DNA of 64,000 nt from assembly GCA_001600495.1 (NCBI GenBank), contig BCKE01000028.1:362549-426548 (forward strand), in the 5' to 3' direction. This DNA comes from Pilasporangium apinafurcum. Taxonomy: Eukaryota; Oomycota; Peronosporomycetes; Pythiales; Pythiaceae. Position 1 is the stretch's first letter. Each line of letters opens with the position of its first letter. A model generated the notes under the pieces. That model was not told the origin of the DNA and made no database searches. It worked only from the letters and a program-made list of their open reading frames with translations. A program made the translations under genes and the position numbers. Shown here piece after piece: positions 20,360 to 30,409 of the stretch.

Positions 20360-21846
20360 ATGGGCCAAACGACATCCGTGCAGGAAGATAAAATGAAGAA
20401 ACGCATCCGCCAGACGATGGGCTCGTTCATGGACTTTGGCCACCACCTCAACCAGGCCAATGAATGGTACGTTTCTTTTTTTTATTCTATAATTCAACTT
20501 ATTGAATGACCACAAAAGAAAGCAGTACTGAACGTGCTAGGATGTATTATTAATCAATATGAATACCCATGTGTTAATTACCATTATTGTGATAGGGCGC
20601 GTTTGTGTCCGACACCAAAGACATGCCAATTAGCGTTCCGCATCGTCATCAACGAGCGGATCTCTGCCGAGTTGTTGCCCTATGTGTGGAGAATACGTGG
20701 GAATGTACGTCACTTCCTACATTCAACAAGGAATTTTAAAAAGAAGGAAAATCTGACATGCGGCTTGGTTATGATGGTAGGTGTCGGTGGAAGTACGAAA
20801 GATCCGTCGTCGAAATGAGTTGCTGCAGACAGAATTACCGCCTGCGGATGCAAATGGAGAGAACCATCTCTCAGAAACAATCGGTCATGCGAAGATCTTG
20901 ACCGTCCGACAATTTTACTATATTTTTTGCTTTTTATCAGGTTAGTGCGACGACCAAGTCTACTTGTTTGCTTTTGGTGATGGATGCTGATACTGAACCA
21001 TTATTGACCTTATTATTTACAGATGTGAAGTCATGTGCAGCTCACACGGTGCAATTCCCAGCTGGTACAACCAGGTAATACATCTCGATTACTCAGTTTC
21101 TCATGTTGGGTATAAAAATCGATTGATAGTCTTCCCTTTTTTGTTGTCACCATTAGTGATGATGCCAATACTGATAGCAATTTTGATGAAACGGAGTGCC
21201 AAATTTGCATGGACAAGCAAAAGCAGGTTGTTTTGCCATGCACACACAGTTTTTGCCTCTACTGCTTCCAGCATTGGTAAGTATGCGCATGGTTAGCAGG
21301 CACACATGTTTTACAAAGTGAAATTTCAATACTGACATCACTATTGTAAATCGGAATGATAGGACCACACAGAGCCAGACGTGCCCAATCTGCCGCTCCA
21401 AAATTGAATGTTCGGAAGGTGATGAGTTGTGGCATCTGACATCCAACGAAGTTGAAGACATTGGCTCCTATGCTACAGATTTAGTTGCACGAATCTATGA
21501 GTTTTTAGAGAAGCGGGACAAGTCGCAACATTCTGAAGAAGACATCAAACGATCAGCTGAGCTTTACGCGGCTGCTATTGCAGTTAAGGAGACTTCATTC
21601 AGCAAATTAGTGCATACTGAACTCTTCCCAACCGCGTTGCCTTTAGGTTTTCCGTCCATTCTGCGCAACGGGATCCGCGTCTCCACTGAGTATGACGCTG
21701 ATGTGATGCTTGCGTTGGAATTGGCATCAGGGGAAGATCAGTACGCGGCTTTGAAACATTACGAACAACTGCGCCGTGACCATGTGATTGCCATGACGCT
21801 GGCGATGCAAGTTGAAGAGGAGGAAGACGACCTGAATGAGATTTGA
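20360..21846 (+). CDS. RING-finger E3 ubiquitin ligase, RNF141-like
   Basis: Six exons assembled by phase: 20360-20466, 20596-20704, 20781-20940, 21023-21074, 21157-21276 and 21363-21846; 343 aa. It begins MGQTTS, a good N-myristoylation signal, as in animal RNF141 (MGQQ). A conserved central part ends in HAKILTVRQFYYIFCF. Then a C3HC4 RING runs from about Cys157 to Cys193 (ECQICMDKQKQVVLPC, HSFCLYCFQHW, TCPICRSKIE). All eight zinc ligands are visible. After the RING there is an extra, mostly helical C-terminus of about 140 residues with an acidic end, absent from the animal protein as I recall it. RNF141 is expected to move ubiquitin from an E2 to targets at membranes; the target is unknown. 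Confidence 0.85.
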
Positions 21847-22354
21847 TCACGACAATGACGGCATAAAGACCGAAGACTGAGTATTTATCCCATTACCTAA
21901 AAAGGATGTCATGCTGTCCGTGACTGCTAGGAAACAAGAATTAGGGCCAAGCACGCGGCTCGGCCCAAAGTATTGCAGTGTATCAAGGATGCGATGATGG
22001 TGAAGAGCACAGGTGTTTGTGTTTGACTGGTTGGTGTGCGTGTTCAATGTGCATGTGAGTAGTTGAAGGAAAGTAGTAAAATGGGGCAGAGGTAGAAAAG
22101 GTGTATCTTGGGAAGTCGCTGGTAAAATAATTATTACGCTTCCGCCCATCTCAATTTCTAAAATTTACCATTTTAGTCATATGTTGGTCTTGTGCATAAC
22201 CATTATGATTAGAGGTGGGTTTTTGGCGGGTTTGGTTCAAGTTGACCCGCCCACATTCAAACTTCAAGCGTTTGGGTGCTTCCGTCCACAATACAACACG
22301 CAGGATCACTGTCACCAGTAGTGGTCAACGTCCACAGATCCACATAAAGCAAGC
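21847..22354. other. Intergenic, no gene seen
   Basis: 508 bp between the RNF141-like gene and MCC beta. It contains no supported frame, RNA gene or repeat and likely carries the MCC promoter. Confidence 0.5.
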
Positions 22355-24079
22355 ATGGTTCGTCTACAGGCTTTTGTTAGCCACGCAGTCCGCCACCATT
22401 ACAGCCGATATCCGCGCGGATCCGCGCGGCTCTTTGCATCGCATGCGGGTGTGCTTGGCCAGTCGGCCGCATCCAATGTCTTGGATGGCAAGTTGAACAC
22501 GAACTCGGCGGAATTTAAAGAAAGCATGGCACAGATGGAAGCGATGACGAAAGAACTCCGCGCACGTGTTGCCAAAGTACGTCTCGGCGGTGGAGAGAAG
22601 GCACGTGCGCGACATATCGCACGTGGGAAATTGCTTGTGCGTGACCGGATCGACACGCTCTTGGACCCAGACTCACCGTTCCTTGAACTGTCCCCACTGG
22701 CTGCGTATGACATGTACAATAGCGAAGTGCCCTCGGCGGGTATTATCACGGGAATTGGGCGGATCAACGGTGTGGAATGTATGATCCTGGGAAACGATGC
22801 AACTGTGAAAGGCGGGACATATTTCCCATTGACCGTCAAGAAACATCTGCGTGCCCAGGAAATCGCACAGGAAAACCGGCTGCCGTGTGTGTATTTGGTG
22901 GATTCAGGTGGCGCATTTTTGCCGAAACAGGCCGACATTTTCCCCGATCGCGACCATTTTGGCCGGGAATTCTATAATCAAGCCAACATGTCGGCGCAGG
23001 GAATTCCTCAGATTGCGGTTGTTATGGGGTCCTGTACTGCGGGTGGTGCATATGTGCCAGCGATGTCGGATGAAAGTGTGATTGTCAAGGGTAACGGTAC
23101 GGTATTCCTTGGCGGTCCACCGCTTGTGAAAGCGGCGACGGGTGAAGTTGTGACGGGTGAAGAACTCGGTGGCGCTGATGTGCATTGTCGCACATCAGGT
23201 GTGACTGACCATTTCGCCAACAATGACCATCATGCCCTGGATATTACACGTCGGATCATCTCGAATTTAAATTATACAAAGCAGCCGTCGGTGACGCAAT
23301 TTCCGATTGAAGAGCCGCTCTACAGTGCTGAAGAACTTGGTGGTATCATCCCCGCGGATTCCCGGAAACCGTTTGACGTGCGACAAGTGATTGCACGCAT
23401 CGTCGATGGAAGCAAGTTTGATGAATTTAAAAAGTATTACGGCACGACCATTGTTACGGGTTTTGCGCGGTTGTATGGTAATCCGGTCGGTATCATCGCG
23501 AATAATGGCATCCTGTTTTCGGAATCCTCAGTCAAGGCTGCGCACTTCATTGAATTGTGCTCGCAACGTGGCATCCCATTGCTGTTCTTGCAGAATATCA
23601 CCGGGTTCATGGTCGGCAAGAAGGCGGAACACGGAGGTATTGCCAAGGATGGCGCGAAGATGGTCATGGCAGTCTCATGCGCGAAGGTGCCAAAGATCAC
23701 ATGCATCATTGGCGGATCGTATGGTGCTGGCAACTACGGCATGTGCGGTCGTGCATTCTCGCCGCGGTTCCTGTACATGTGGCCCAACGCTCGGATCTCC
23801 GTCATGGGTGGTGAGCAAGCTGCGGGTGTACTGGCGCAGGTACAACGCGACAATTACGAACTCGCGGGCAAGCACTGGAGTGAAGAAGAGGAAAAAGCGT
23901 TCAAGCAACCAATTTTGGACAAGTATGAAGTAGAAAGCTCGGCATATTATTCGACTGCGCGTCTTTGGGATGATGGGATTATTGATCCGAAGGATACTCG
24001 CAAGGTGTTGGGCTTGAGTCTCAGTGCTGCATTGAATGAGCACGCGAAGGAGACCAAATTTGGTGTCTTCCGCATGTAG
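22355..24079 (+). CDS. MCCC2: Methylcrotonoyl-CoA carboxylase beta chain, mitochondrial
   Basis: Intronless gene of 574 aa, close to the 563 aa of the human protein. The N-terminus is rich in Arg, His and Ser without acids ([18 protein letters not shown]), a mitochondrial import signal. Two carboxyltransferase lobes follow, with conserved stretches such as [20 protein letters not shown], the oxyanion loop [16 protein letters not shown] in the N lobe and [20 protein letters not shown] in the C lobe. MCC joins CO2 to 3-methylcrotonyl-CoA in leucine breakdown; the beta chain carries out the transfer from carboxybiotin. Its biotin-bearing alpha partner is not in this window. The stop is 230 bp from the end of MPC1, which points the other way. 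Confidence 0.95.
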   Translation: MVRLQAFVSHAVRHHYSRYPRGSARLFASHAGVLGQSAASNVLDGKLNTNSAEFKESMAQMEAMTKELRARVAKVRLGGGEKARARHIARGKLLVRDRIDTLLDPDSPFLELSPLAAYDMYNSEVPSAGIITGIGRINGVECMILGNDATVKGGTYFPLTVKKHLRAQEIAQENRLPCVYLVDSGGAFLPKQADIFPDRDHFGREFYNQANMSAQGIPQIAVVMGSCTAGGAYVPAMSDESVIVKGNGTVFLGGPPLVKAATGEVVTGEELGGADVHCRTSGVTDHFANNDHHALDITRRIISNLNYTKQPSVTQFPIEEPLYSAEELGGIIPADSRKPFDVRQVIARIVDGSKFDEFKKYYGTTIVTGFARLYGNPVGIIANNGILFSESSVKAAHFIELCSQRGIPLLFLQNITGFMVGKKAEHGGIAKDGAKMVMAVSCAKVPKITCIIGGSYGAGNYGMCGRAFSPRFLYMWPNARISVMGGEQAAGVLAQVQRDNYELAGKHWSEEEEKAFKQPILDKYEVESSAYYSTARLWDDGIIDPKDTRKVLGLSLSAALNEHAKETKFGVFRM

Positions 24080-24311
24080 AATCAACAAACAAACGTGTTA
24101 AAAAAAAAAAGTACGATGTGAGTGAGAGCGTCAATGGAGTAGTGATATTAAACGCGTTGTTTTGCATTCTCCTTTGTTTACTTTGAACAATTCAGGGCAA
24201 TGTGAAGGTCTACCCAGCAATCAAACGGTCTCCTGATGATTTGTTGAAAGATGAGGATGATGAAGATGATAGAAACACAACTGTTGGGCGCAAATCTTCA
24301 ACGCATGCTCA

Positions 24312-24811
24312 CTATTGTTTCTTCTCTTCGTCATTCTTCGACCACCTGTATCGAAGCGCACGTTGCAGTTGGTAGAGTTGCGCCGCCTCGTTGGAGGCAT
24401 GACAGGCCAGCAAAAGGTAATTGCGCGGCTTAACCATCCACGCGAATCGCATGAAGATCAGACTATAGGCCGACAACGCTGTTTGCAGGCATATACATAG
24501 ATCATTATCAGTTCAATACGACACAATCACTCCTTAGTGTTAAAAACATTGCCAGTAGCTCTTTGTCGTGTTTACCTGACGTCATATTGATCGAGATCAT
24601 TTCAGCCGGTTTCTTCATGTCGGCCATAGCCTGCACAACACATAGCCGCACACACATAATGAGTTATAAGCATTATAAGTGGATAAGAAAAGTTTCATGT
24701 GAGCATTCTTACCGCGACGACAAACCCCCAATTGGCGACGGGTCCCCAGAAATGCGTCGTCTTGGGACCTGTCGGGTGGTTGATAAACTGGCGAAAGCGA
24801 GCAGCGACCAT
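24312..24811 (-). CDS. MPC1: Mitochondrial pyruvate carrier subunit 1
   Basis: Three exons (24713-24811, 24576-24630, 24312-24478), phases 0 and 1, giving 106 aa; too broken up to appear as one long frame. Conserved MPC1 blocks are THFWGPVANWGFVVA, AMADMKKPAEMIS, IFMRFAWMVKPRNYLLLACH and NEAAQLYQL. These match the human protein (109 aa) in order and length, with three membrane helices. MPC1 pairs with MPC2 in the inner mitochondrial membrane to import pyruvate. The start ATG at 24811 gives MVAARFRQFINHPTGPKT. It shares a 380-bp upstream region with NECAP, which is transcribed the other way. Confidence 0.93.
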
Positions 24812-25190
24812 GATCTACATACAAGCACAGGATACACATGAGTGATATAGCATCGCTTAGCTGCCTCTATCTCCATGTATCTTACACTTGTTGCGTTGTT
24901 CTCCTTGCTTGCCTGTGACGCAATCACCTCAGAGCTGTCGATATATGTATTTTAACAGGATATAATGCCCATTAATAAATAACAATTTAGATACTATTAT
25001 TTACTATTAGAGTTAAATGTGGTTCTTTTTGATGTGATCATGAAGAGCCACGCTCGTTGAAACGGATGTGGCATTTGGTTGCGTACCCTGCGGGTGTGGA
25101 GGAAGCGCACATTTCGAGCGGTTGTTTCATCGACAGCGATCTCAAAAAGTTTCCTACACAACTCTTTCCCATTTCCATTAGCGATTTGCC
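24812..25190. other. Divergent promoter region of MPC1 and NECAP
   Basis: 380 bp between two divergent starts. An AT-rich core lies near 24940-25010. A minus-strand frame across 24997-25317 overlaps the start of NECAP and has no supporting motif. Confidence 0.5.
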
Positions 25191-26296
25191 ATGTCTGGTA
25201 TGGATACATCGCTCTTAGCCTCATTTGCCCATCTACTGAATGAATCGATGGTCTGGATGTGAACTCTATAGGTGTGCAGCGTGTGTTGGCAGTGATCAAC
25301 CAATGTTTTGCGTTCAAGATTCCGCCACAAGTGTCAGCAGCTGGTCACAGGTAAGTGTAGCGCTGAAGTATGCCTGTGGAAGTGAAGGAGTCGTTCGTGA
25401 ATGGAGGAAACGTGCTGCATGTTGTCGATTTAGAGCTGATTCATGGCCGCAAGACCCTGCGTGGACCGGTCGACTCGTCATTTCTTCGATGGATGACGAA
25501 GCTATGATTGAGCTCAAGGATCCAAACACGGGGGCGTTGTTTGCAGCCTGTCCGATCAAGAAAGATGGACCACCAGCCGTGCAAAAAGGTTTGAATTTAC
25601 GTAACAACATTGATAAAAGCACTGCATCGTGTATTTGACACATACTCTCCCAATGCCTAATGTAGTGGTGGATAGCAGTCGATACTTTGTCCTCCGTGTT
25701 GTTGACCAGAACTCCGGTATGCTTACTCGCTGATGTTGAATATGCCAACCGAAATCTCTAATTCTTGCGTCTTTAAAACTGGGTAAAGGCCGGCACGCAT
25801 TCATCGGTATTGCATTCGAGAACCGAAGCGATGCGTTCGACTTTAATGTCGCCATTGACGATTTCTCCAAGTACTGAAAACCAACTTTGACAATGAAGCA
25901 AACAGATCAGATCTGACTCGACCTTTGTATGCGATTTCTACTTCTTGATGCAGAGAATTGAAACGCGAGCAGGTGGCGGCAGAAGAAGCGCTGCGTGCTC
26001 CCACGGTGTCAAAAGATTACTCGCTAAAGGAGGGCGAGAAGATCAAAATCAAGATCAACTCGACGCGTAAGGTGAAGGATACCCAGGATACTGGAGACGA
26101 TTCCTTCGGTTCATCCAAGAGCGATAATAGTAGTAACGACCTACTCGGTTTTTCCAACTCAACGTATGTATCGAGTGTGCTAGTTTGGTCGGGCTTATTT
26201 GCCGCTAGAGGTATGATGTACTCATGTCATACATGGTGTGTGGGTCGCAGGTCACAAAACAACAGTTCCTCTACAAGCGGATGGGAAACTTTCTGA
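25191..26296 (+). CDS. NECAP1: NECAP endocytosis-associated adaptor protein
   Basis: Seven exons: 25191-25197, 25272-25350, 25434-25588, 25666-25716, 25789-25870, 25954-26163 and 26251-26296; 209 aa. Every junction is GT-AG with consistent phase. The first coding exon has only 7 nt (M-S-G), so its place is inferred. The PH-like PHear domain is clear: AFKIPPQVSAAGHR, DPAWTGRLVISSMDDEAM, LFAACPIKKDGP, VVDSSRYFVLRVVDQ, HAFIGIAFENRSDAFDFNVA. The tail has KEGEKIKIKIN and ends GWETF. A terminal WxxF is the known AP-2 ear-binding motif of NECAP, and this one is in the same place. NECAP works with AP-2 in clathrin-coated vesicle formation. The symbol names the closest animal gene. Confidence 0.9.
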
Positions 26297-26521
26297 TAAG
26301 ATACACCACGAGCTACATGCAACAAAACACAGCGATAATTACAGTCACGACAAAAAGAGTAAAAACCGACCCAACGAAGACAAAGCTTTGCATCCAAGAA
26401 GCAATCAATATACACACTCTTCTTCCATCCATATACCTGCGACTTGATATCGAAAAGCTCAACACGTTGCCCCCATTGTGTAAGCTCAAATGACCAGAGT
26501 CAAAACGTGAATTGGAAAGTT

Positions 26522-26594
26522 CGTCCTTGAAGGGACTCGAACCCTCAATCTCCGCCTTCGGAGGGCGATGCCTTATCCATTAGGCCACAAGGAC
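26522..26594 (-). tRNA. tRNA-Arg (anticodon CCG)
   Basis: 73-nt cloverleaf on the minus strand. Acceptor GTCCTTG pairs with CAAGGAC. The D arm is GCCTAATGGATAAGGC. The anticodon stem TCGCC/GGCGG closes the loop CTCCGAA, so the anticodon is CCG (Arg, codon CGG). The T arm is GAGGGTTCGAGTCCCTT. CCA is not encoded, as in eukaryotes. It is the first of three near-identical copies here. Confidence 0.97.
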
Positions 26595-27207
26595 TTCTGG
26601 TTACCAACCATTGCCTTTTGCATACTGTACAAAAACTGTGTCATTCCGTTGTAAGCTTGAAGCGCCAAAAAAGATACCGCCACACATCAAACTGTTACCA
26701 ACTGGAACAATTTCCAAAGACATTGTTTTATGCGGTTATTGCCTACACATGTGCAGATAGGTGCTGCTACTCGGAGTCTGAATGTTACTACCCATAACCC
26801 ATGTGCATGTGTTCTCCTAGCAAAGTTGTGTTGCGGAGAGCCGCTGTGCAATGGCCGCTTTAATCTGCAACAGTAGAGACCAGTCGGGGTAACCCACACT
26901 CATTCCTTGTTGTTCATGTATCTACATTGACAGTACGTGGCAAACTCTCTATTTGCAATTACTCATCTGGACGACTATATCAATGCATTTCCCCGCGTCA
27001 ATACATTAGATTGGCGGACACAATTGCAGAAGATCGATATCTGGTAGAACAGAGTGGTCGTAGCATACCGTGGTAGCAGCGATAATTACGAAACTTTTCA
27101 CATAAATTTAAGAATTTTGGGGTTACCGGCATTATCTTGCGTGTCATCTTTCTAACGTATGATACTTTTTTACAGTGGATACAACTTCAAATGAGTGGCA
27201 AACAGCA
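26595..27207. other. Intergenic between tRNA genes, no gene seen
   Basis: About 610 bp without a supported frame or RNA gene. Confidence 0.5.
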
Positions 27208-27208
27208 G

Positions 27209-27281
27209 TCTTTGTGGCCTAATGGATAAGGCATCGCCCTCCGAAGGCGGAGATTGAGGGTTCGAGTCCCTTCAAGGACGT
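27209..27281 (+). tRNA. tRNA-Arg (anticodon CCG), second copy
   Basis: Same gene as at 26522 but on the plus strand. It differs by one base in the acceptor stem: GTCTTTG instead of GTCCTTG, which gives a U-G pair with CAAGGAC. All other arms are identical. The end coordinate may be off by one base. Confidence 0.95.
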
Positions 27282-27996
27282 GTTTTGTCCTGTTTCGTGT
27301 CACGGGATACTCTTGAAGCTTTTCGATCACCGCCCAGGAAACAGAGAACCGTGAAATCGGATATGTCTTTATACTACCAATTTTGACCAAGCGAATATAA
27401 TAAATGCACATCGTCATATTTGCGATGGTATCCTTCGATAGATCAGGGACTCATCCTTTCCAAGCGGGCAACGTTGCTCGCATTTACTGGATTTGCATGT
27501 TAGCTCAGTGTTTGCAGCAACTGGTGATACTCCGCATCTTTCTTTGGTGTTGCTACTGCTACATGTTCGATCTAATTTGGTGGTAGCCTTCCCGCGGTCA
27601 ACCAAAACCTAGATCAACTTATATCTCGCACGATCATATCCACTTTAGTATCGTGCTAGCATCATTTACTTAGCATAAGTAACAGCAATGAAATCAGGAG
27701 AGGTAAATGCGATTGCAATGGGTTTTGTACTTGAACGCTATCACAATCATCTTCATCGAAAATGTGAATTGTAGCTTCCACATATAGCGAACACAATTGC
27801 AAAGCATAAGAACGAGATACATGCTGCTATAGATCTATAACTAACACAATGAAAAACATATCACATTCGCAAATTGCATCATCCCTATCATCCTCCTTCG
27901 AAGGATGTTAACTCGATTAGATTTGCCAATCAACGATGTATCGTTATGCTTCCGTTCTCCCGCAGGACCCGAATTAAAACGAAAATTTGCCAAATT
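27282..27996. other. Intergenic between tRNA genes, no gene seen
   Basis: About 715 bp, AT-rich in places, with no frame or RNA gene I can support. Short frames here partly read through the tRNA sequences in reverse. Confidence 0.5.
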
Positions 27997-28069
27997 CGTC
28001 CTTGAAGGGACTCGAACCCTCAATCTCCGCCTTCGGAGGGCGATGCCTTATCCATTAGGCCACAAGGAC
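27997..28069 (-). tRNA. tRNA-Arg (anticodon CCG), third copy
   Basis: Identical over all 73 nt to the copy at 26522 and in the same orientation. It lies about 315 bp upstream of the 3-hydroxyacyl-CoA dehydrogenase start, on the other strand. Confidence 0.97.
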
Positions 28070-28218
28070 AGGACATCGCAGCTGCAATATCCTATCAGAA
28101 CTTTTGAGTGGTTCACAACTGTTACCCAATCGCAACCCACAAGAAGATTGATGTGTGTCATTCACGTTAAGTACGATTGTCTAAAGATACCTCACTTATT
28201 CGATAATTATCTTATTGT

Positions 28219-28243
28219 ACCGGTATATATCGTATATACCGGT
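28219..28243. promoter_or_regulatory. Palindrome in the dehydrogenase promoter
   Basis: ACCGGTATATA and TATATACCGGT are perfect 11-bp arms around a TCG spacer, 143 bp upstream of the ATG at 28386. A further half-like copy (ACCGATATT) follows at once. A binding site for a dimeric regulator is possible; this is inference. Confidence 0.4.
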
Positions 28244-28385
28244 ATTACCGATATTGTATCTTCACGTCGGATCCCTGTTGCAAATCTTCGCGTGTCAATC
28301 AAGTTGAACGTGTCGCGTCAACAAACAATTCGCTCTCGAGAGATCTGCTCACTTCACCTCTCTCTCTTTCTACTCGAATCACACC

Positions 28386-29399
28386 ATGATGATGCGTACG
28401 GCGGTACGATCGATGACAACGGTAGCGGCTGCCCACCGTCGATCCTCCTCCTTTCTCTTATCCTCTACGCTCTCGCGTGCGTTCGCGAGCAATTCGTCCT
28501 CCGATTATGAGATCAAGAAAGTCGGGATGGTTGGCTTGGGACTCATGGGCCACGGCATTGCGCAGACCGCAGCTGTCGCCGGATATGACGTCGTGGCAGT
28601 TGACACGAACCCAAAAGGTTTGGAATCAGGGATGAAGCGTATCGAGTCATCGTTGACCAAAATTGTCAGCCGGGATGTTAAGAAAGGCACGTTGACCGAC
28701 GAAGACGCCAAAAAGAAAATCGACGCCACGCTCGCGCGCATCACGCCGACGACCAATACTGAAGATCTGGCAGACTGTGATTTGGTCATTGAAGCGATCA
28801 TTGAAAACGTTGACGTGAAGAAAAATTTCTATGAGAAATTGGGCAAAATCGTCAAACCGTCTGCAATTTTTGCATCCAACACGTCGTCACTGGCGATTTC
28901 GGATTTTGCTGGCTCATCAGGCAGAGCTGCTCAAGTGGTTGGGCTGCATTTCTTCAACCCTGTGCAGTTAATGAAGCTAGTGGAGGTCATTCGTACCGAT
29001 GCGACGGACGCAAAGGTCTTTGACGCGGCCAAGCAATGGGTCGATTCGATCGGCAAGCACGCGGTTTCGTGTGTGGATACACCCGGTTTCATTGTCAACC
29101 GACTGCTAGTACCATACTTGGCACAAGCCATTGCTCTGTATGAACGTGGTGAAGCGACGAAGGAAGATATTGATGTATCGATGCAACTTGGCGCTGGACA
29201 CCCAATGGGACCATTGACATTGGCGGATTATGTGGGCTTGGACACAACGCTCTTTATCTTGGAAGGCTGGGTGCGTGACCATCCGAACGAGCCGGCGTTC
29301 TTCGTGCCCGATGTGCTGCGACAAAAAGTCAAGGAAGGCAAGTTTGGCCGCAAGACTGGCGAAGGGTTCTACAAGTGGGATGGAGACAAGCGACTTTAA
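28386..29399 (+). CDS. HADH: 3-hydroxyacyl-CoA dehydrogenase, mitochondrial
   Basis: Intronless, 337 aa. The N-terminus (MMMRTAVRSMTTVAAAHRR) is a mitochondrial targeting signal of about 35 residues. The Rossmann fold follows with GLGLMGHGIAQ as NAD-binding loop and VVAVDTN as second strand. Family blocks include FASNTSSLAISDFA, VVGLHFFNPVQLMKLVEVI with the catalytic His, and DTPGFIVNRLLVPYLAQA. The C-terminal domain has GAGHPMGPLTLADYVGLD. The enzyme oxidises 3-hydroxyacyl-CoA to 3-ketoacyl-CoA in beta-oxidation; bacterial relatives act on 3-hydroxybutyryl-CoA. It has a palindromic promoter element and a tRNA-Arg gene upstream. Confidence 0.93.
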   Translation: MMMRTAVRSMTTVAAAHRRSSSFLLSSTLSRAFASNSSSDYEIKKVGMVGLGLMGHGIAQTAAVAGYDVVAVDTNPKGLESGMKRIESSLTKIVSRDVKKGTLTDEDAKKKIDATLARITPTTNTEDLADCDLVIEAIIENVDVKKNFYEKLGKIVKPSAIFASNTSSLAISDFAGSSGRAAQVVGLHFFNPVQLMKLVEVIRTDATDAKVFDAAKQWVDSIGKHAVSCVDTPGFIVNRLLVPYLAQAIALYERGEATKEDIDVSMQLGAGHPMGPLTLADYVGLDTTLFILEGWVRDHPNEPAFFVPDVLRQKVKEGKFGRKTGEGFYKWDGDKRL

Positions 29400-30409
29400 A
29401 GTAACTCTTGTGTAAGTCATGCATACATATCCATGACCAGAGTGAGTGGACACTTTTAAAAAGGTATCCTTAGCGTTTTTAATGTTGGAAATAGTCGCGT
29501 GAAGAGCAGACAAAGTCCATTGGCAAACGGAATAAAAAATACAAGAATCTGGCTGTTTGCATGATGTATAAAAGCTCTATATTCGTGTTCAATGTATCTA
29601 CACAATATCAACGAAGTCCATGTAGAAAACCAACTTAATATTGCTTTCGTCTTCTTAAGACTCACTCTTTATAACCTGGCATCAGCGTTGCAACTCTAGC
29701 GGAATTGTCATATGCAATCCTGTCATTACAAAATTGCTTAAGAATTCTAATATGGCCAGTTTTAAGCAGAATATGCATAGCAGATCCTTGATCGCCGTAT
29801 CTGGGCCAGCTTAGTTGCGATCATTGTTTACAGTGGGCAATACGAAAGCAGAAGACTTGACGTTCACGACAAATTTGCTAGAGCCACGGAGAATGGAAAG
29901 TGTAATCGCCACATACAGCGAAAGCCAACAGGGAACTCAATATTCGCTTTCAAACCATAGACGAACCTATCAATATACCTTCAACGTACCAAAAGGAACC
30001 AACAACACTTGCATACTAATTTTTTAGTCAGTGTTCCATCACACGTAACGTTAATGATCATTGAACACTAGTATTCTCAAAATAGCTCTACTAGACTGTA
30101 GACACTTGACGTTAAGTATTGTGATGATAGTGCACATATCACAAATATCGCACCATAGTTACGATGACTTTACATTTTTATAGCTGGATGTTTATCGAAT
30201 GTGTGTCAATTGAACTTCGCCATACGATGTAGACGTAACGTATACGCTAATATGTTTTCCAGTTGACATGGAAAAGGATCAAATACACCATTCATTCCCA
30301 TACATAATCGCACAAGCTGCGCAATCATCATTGACATACCTTTCCATCTTTCTAATTCACGGCTGCCTCTTCAATAGATGTCAGATTTGATGTGATTGAA
30401 GTACGACAG
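29400..30409. other. Intergenic, no gene seen
   Basis: About 1 kb between two convergent genes. Only short frames occur, none with a family motif. No RNA gene, transposon motif or clear repeat was recognised. Confidence 0.5.

Noticed and set aside
24178-24320. Plus-strand acidic frame (KVYPAIKRSPDDLLKDED) after MCC beta as an extra exon
   Set aside because: It has no partner exon or start, and its end overlaps the well-supported last exon of MPC1 on the minus strand.
24997-25317. Minus-strand frame of 106 codons as a gene
   Set aside because: It lies over the divergent promoter and first exons of NECAP, has no motif, and NECAP explains the coding signal there.
27187-27417. Frames reading GTRTLNLRLRRAMPYPLGHKD around the tRNA-Arg genes as a repeated peptide gene
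   Set aside because: These are reverse readings of the tRNA genes themselves; the repeat comes from the identical tRNA copies.
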